Shown here: one piece after another, positions 21,167 to 21,254 of the stretch
How positions within the stretch are numbered: the stretch's first letter is position 1
How the letters are laid out: the number at the start of each line of letters is the position of its first letter
Origin: a virus
Strand: one strand, 5' to 3'
Length of the DNA stretch: 21,254 bases
Virus record (IMG/VR): IMGVR_UViG_3300035698_001128
Span: 1-21,254 of that record
The notes under the pieces: generated by a model
Database searches by the model: none
What the model was told of the DNA's origin: nothing
Seen by the model: only the letters and a program-made list of their open reading frames with translations
Position numbers and translations under genes: made by a program

Positions 21167-21254
21167 ATTATAGTTAGGGATATCTTATCGATTATAGTTA
21201 GGGATATCTTATCGATTATAGTTAGGGATATCTTATCGATTATAGTTAGGGATA
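21167..21254. repeat. 24-bp perfect tandem repeat at the right edge
   Basis: Three identical 24-bp units (21167-21190, 21191-21214, 21215-21238) and 16 bp of a fourth run off the window. Each unit contains GATATC and ATCGAT palindromes and a TTAGGG string. A degenerate relative lies just upstream (about 21143-21166). The unit length is a multiple of three and one frame on each strand is open. Candidate iterons, a coding repeat, or a terminal repeat are all possible. Confidence 0.9.

Larger units (their letters stand above)
20889..21254. other. 366-bp gene-free region upstream of the polymerase-like gene
   Basis: This stretch holds no convincing gene. It contains a GATATATAA box 37 nt before the polymerase-like start, a strong GC-rich hairpin, a second box, and the 24-bp tandem repeats at the right edge. 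Replication origin or regulatory region is a reasonable guess given the adjacent polymerase-like gene. In one minus-strand frame the repeats are open (eight-residue unit SLTIIDKI) and end in TAG at 21151-21153, so the end of an unseen gene cannot be excluded. Confidence 0.5.

Noticed and set aside
21155-21254. Plus-strand open frame through the 24-bp repeats (DILSIIVR unit)
   Set aside because: There is no start codon between the upstream stop (21152-21154) and the repeats, and all other genes are on the minus strand.

Overview
The window looks like one stretch of a tailed, siphovirus-type phage genome (or prophage) from an AT-rich Bacteroidota host, probably a flavobacterium. This is inference from three things. 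The portal, capsid, terminase and tail proteins have the look of Bacteroidota phage families. Start codons mostly lack Shine-Dalgarno sequences. A lipoprotein carries a flavobacterial-type surface-export signature. Every gene I can support is on the minus strand, so transcription runs from high to low coordinates. Both window edges lie inside perfect tandem repeats (27 bp on the left, 24 bp on the right), so the piece may be a contig whose assembly broke at repeats.

In transcription order, 21.25 to 17.3 kb is an accessory/early-type region. It starts with 24-bp tandem repeats and a hairpin, then a 410-aa protein with the three palm motifs of a family A DNA polymerase but no exonuclease domain. 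Several small genes follow: an 87-aa coiled-coil protein, a 69-aa protein, a 44-aa ORF coupled to a lipoprotein, a proteasome/HslV-like Ntn-hydrolase, and a small AP2-like protein. Most of these units carry a GATATATAA-like box just upstream and a strong hairpin terminator downstream.

From 17.2 to 0 kb lies the packaging and virion block, largely one operon with TAATG stop/start overlaps at five junctions. It reads: small terminase, large terminase, holin-like membrane protein, a tail-chaperone-like gene whose full product needs a -1 frameshift on nine T residues, tail-terminator-like protein, HK97-gp10-like protein, two large tail/baseplate proteins, tape measure, XkdF-like prohead protease, a small protein, acidic scaffold, major capsid protein, tail-tube-like protein, a beta-rich protein, portal, head-tail connector, small membrane protein, and a collagen-like fibre gene running off the left edge.

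The tail module therefore precedes the head module, and the portal lies downstream of the capsid, about 13 kb from the terminase. Hairpins directly after the capsid and tube-like genes would suit raised expression of these abundant proteins. The most interesting items are the minimal polymerase, the frameshifted chaperone, the phage Ntn-hydrolase, the predicted surface lipoprotein, and the box/terminator architecture of the accessory genes. No tRNA, rRNA, CRISPR array, integrase or insertion sequence was seen.
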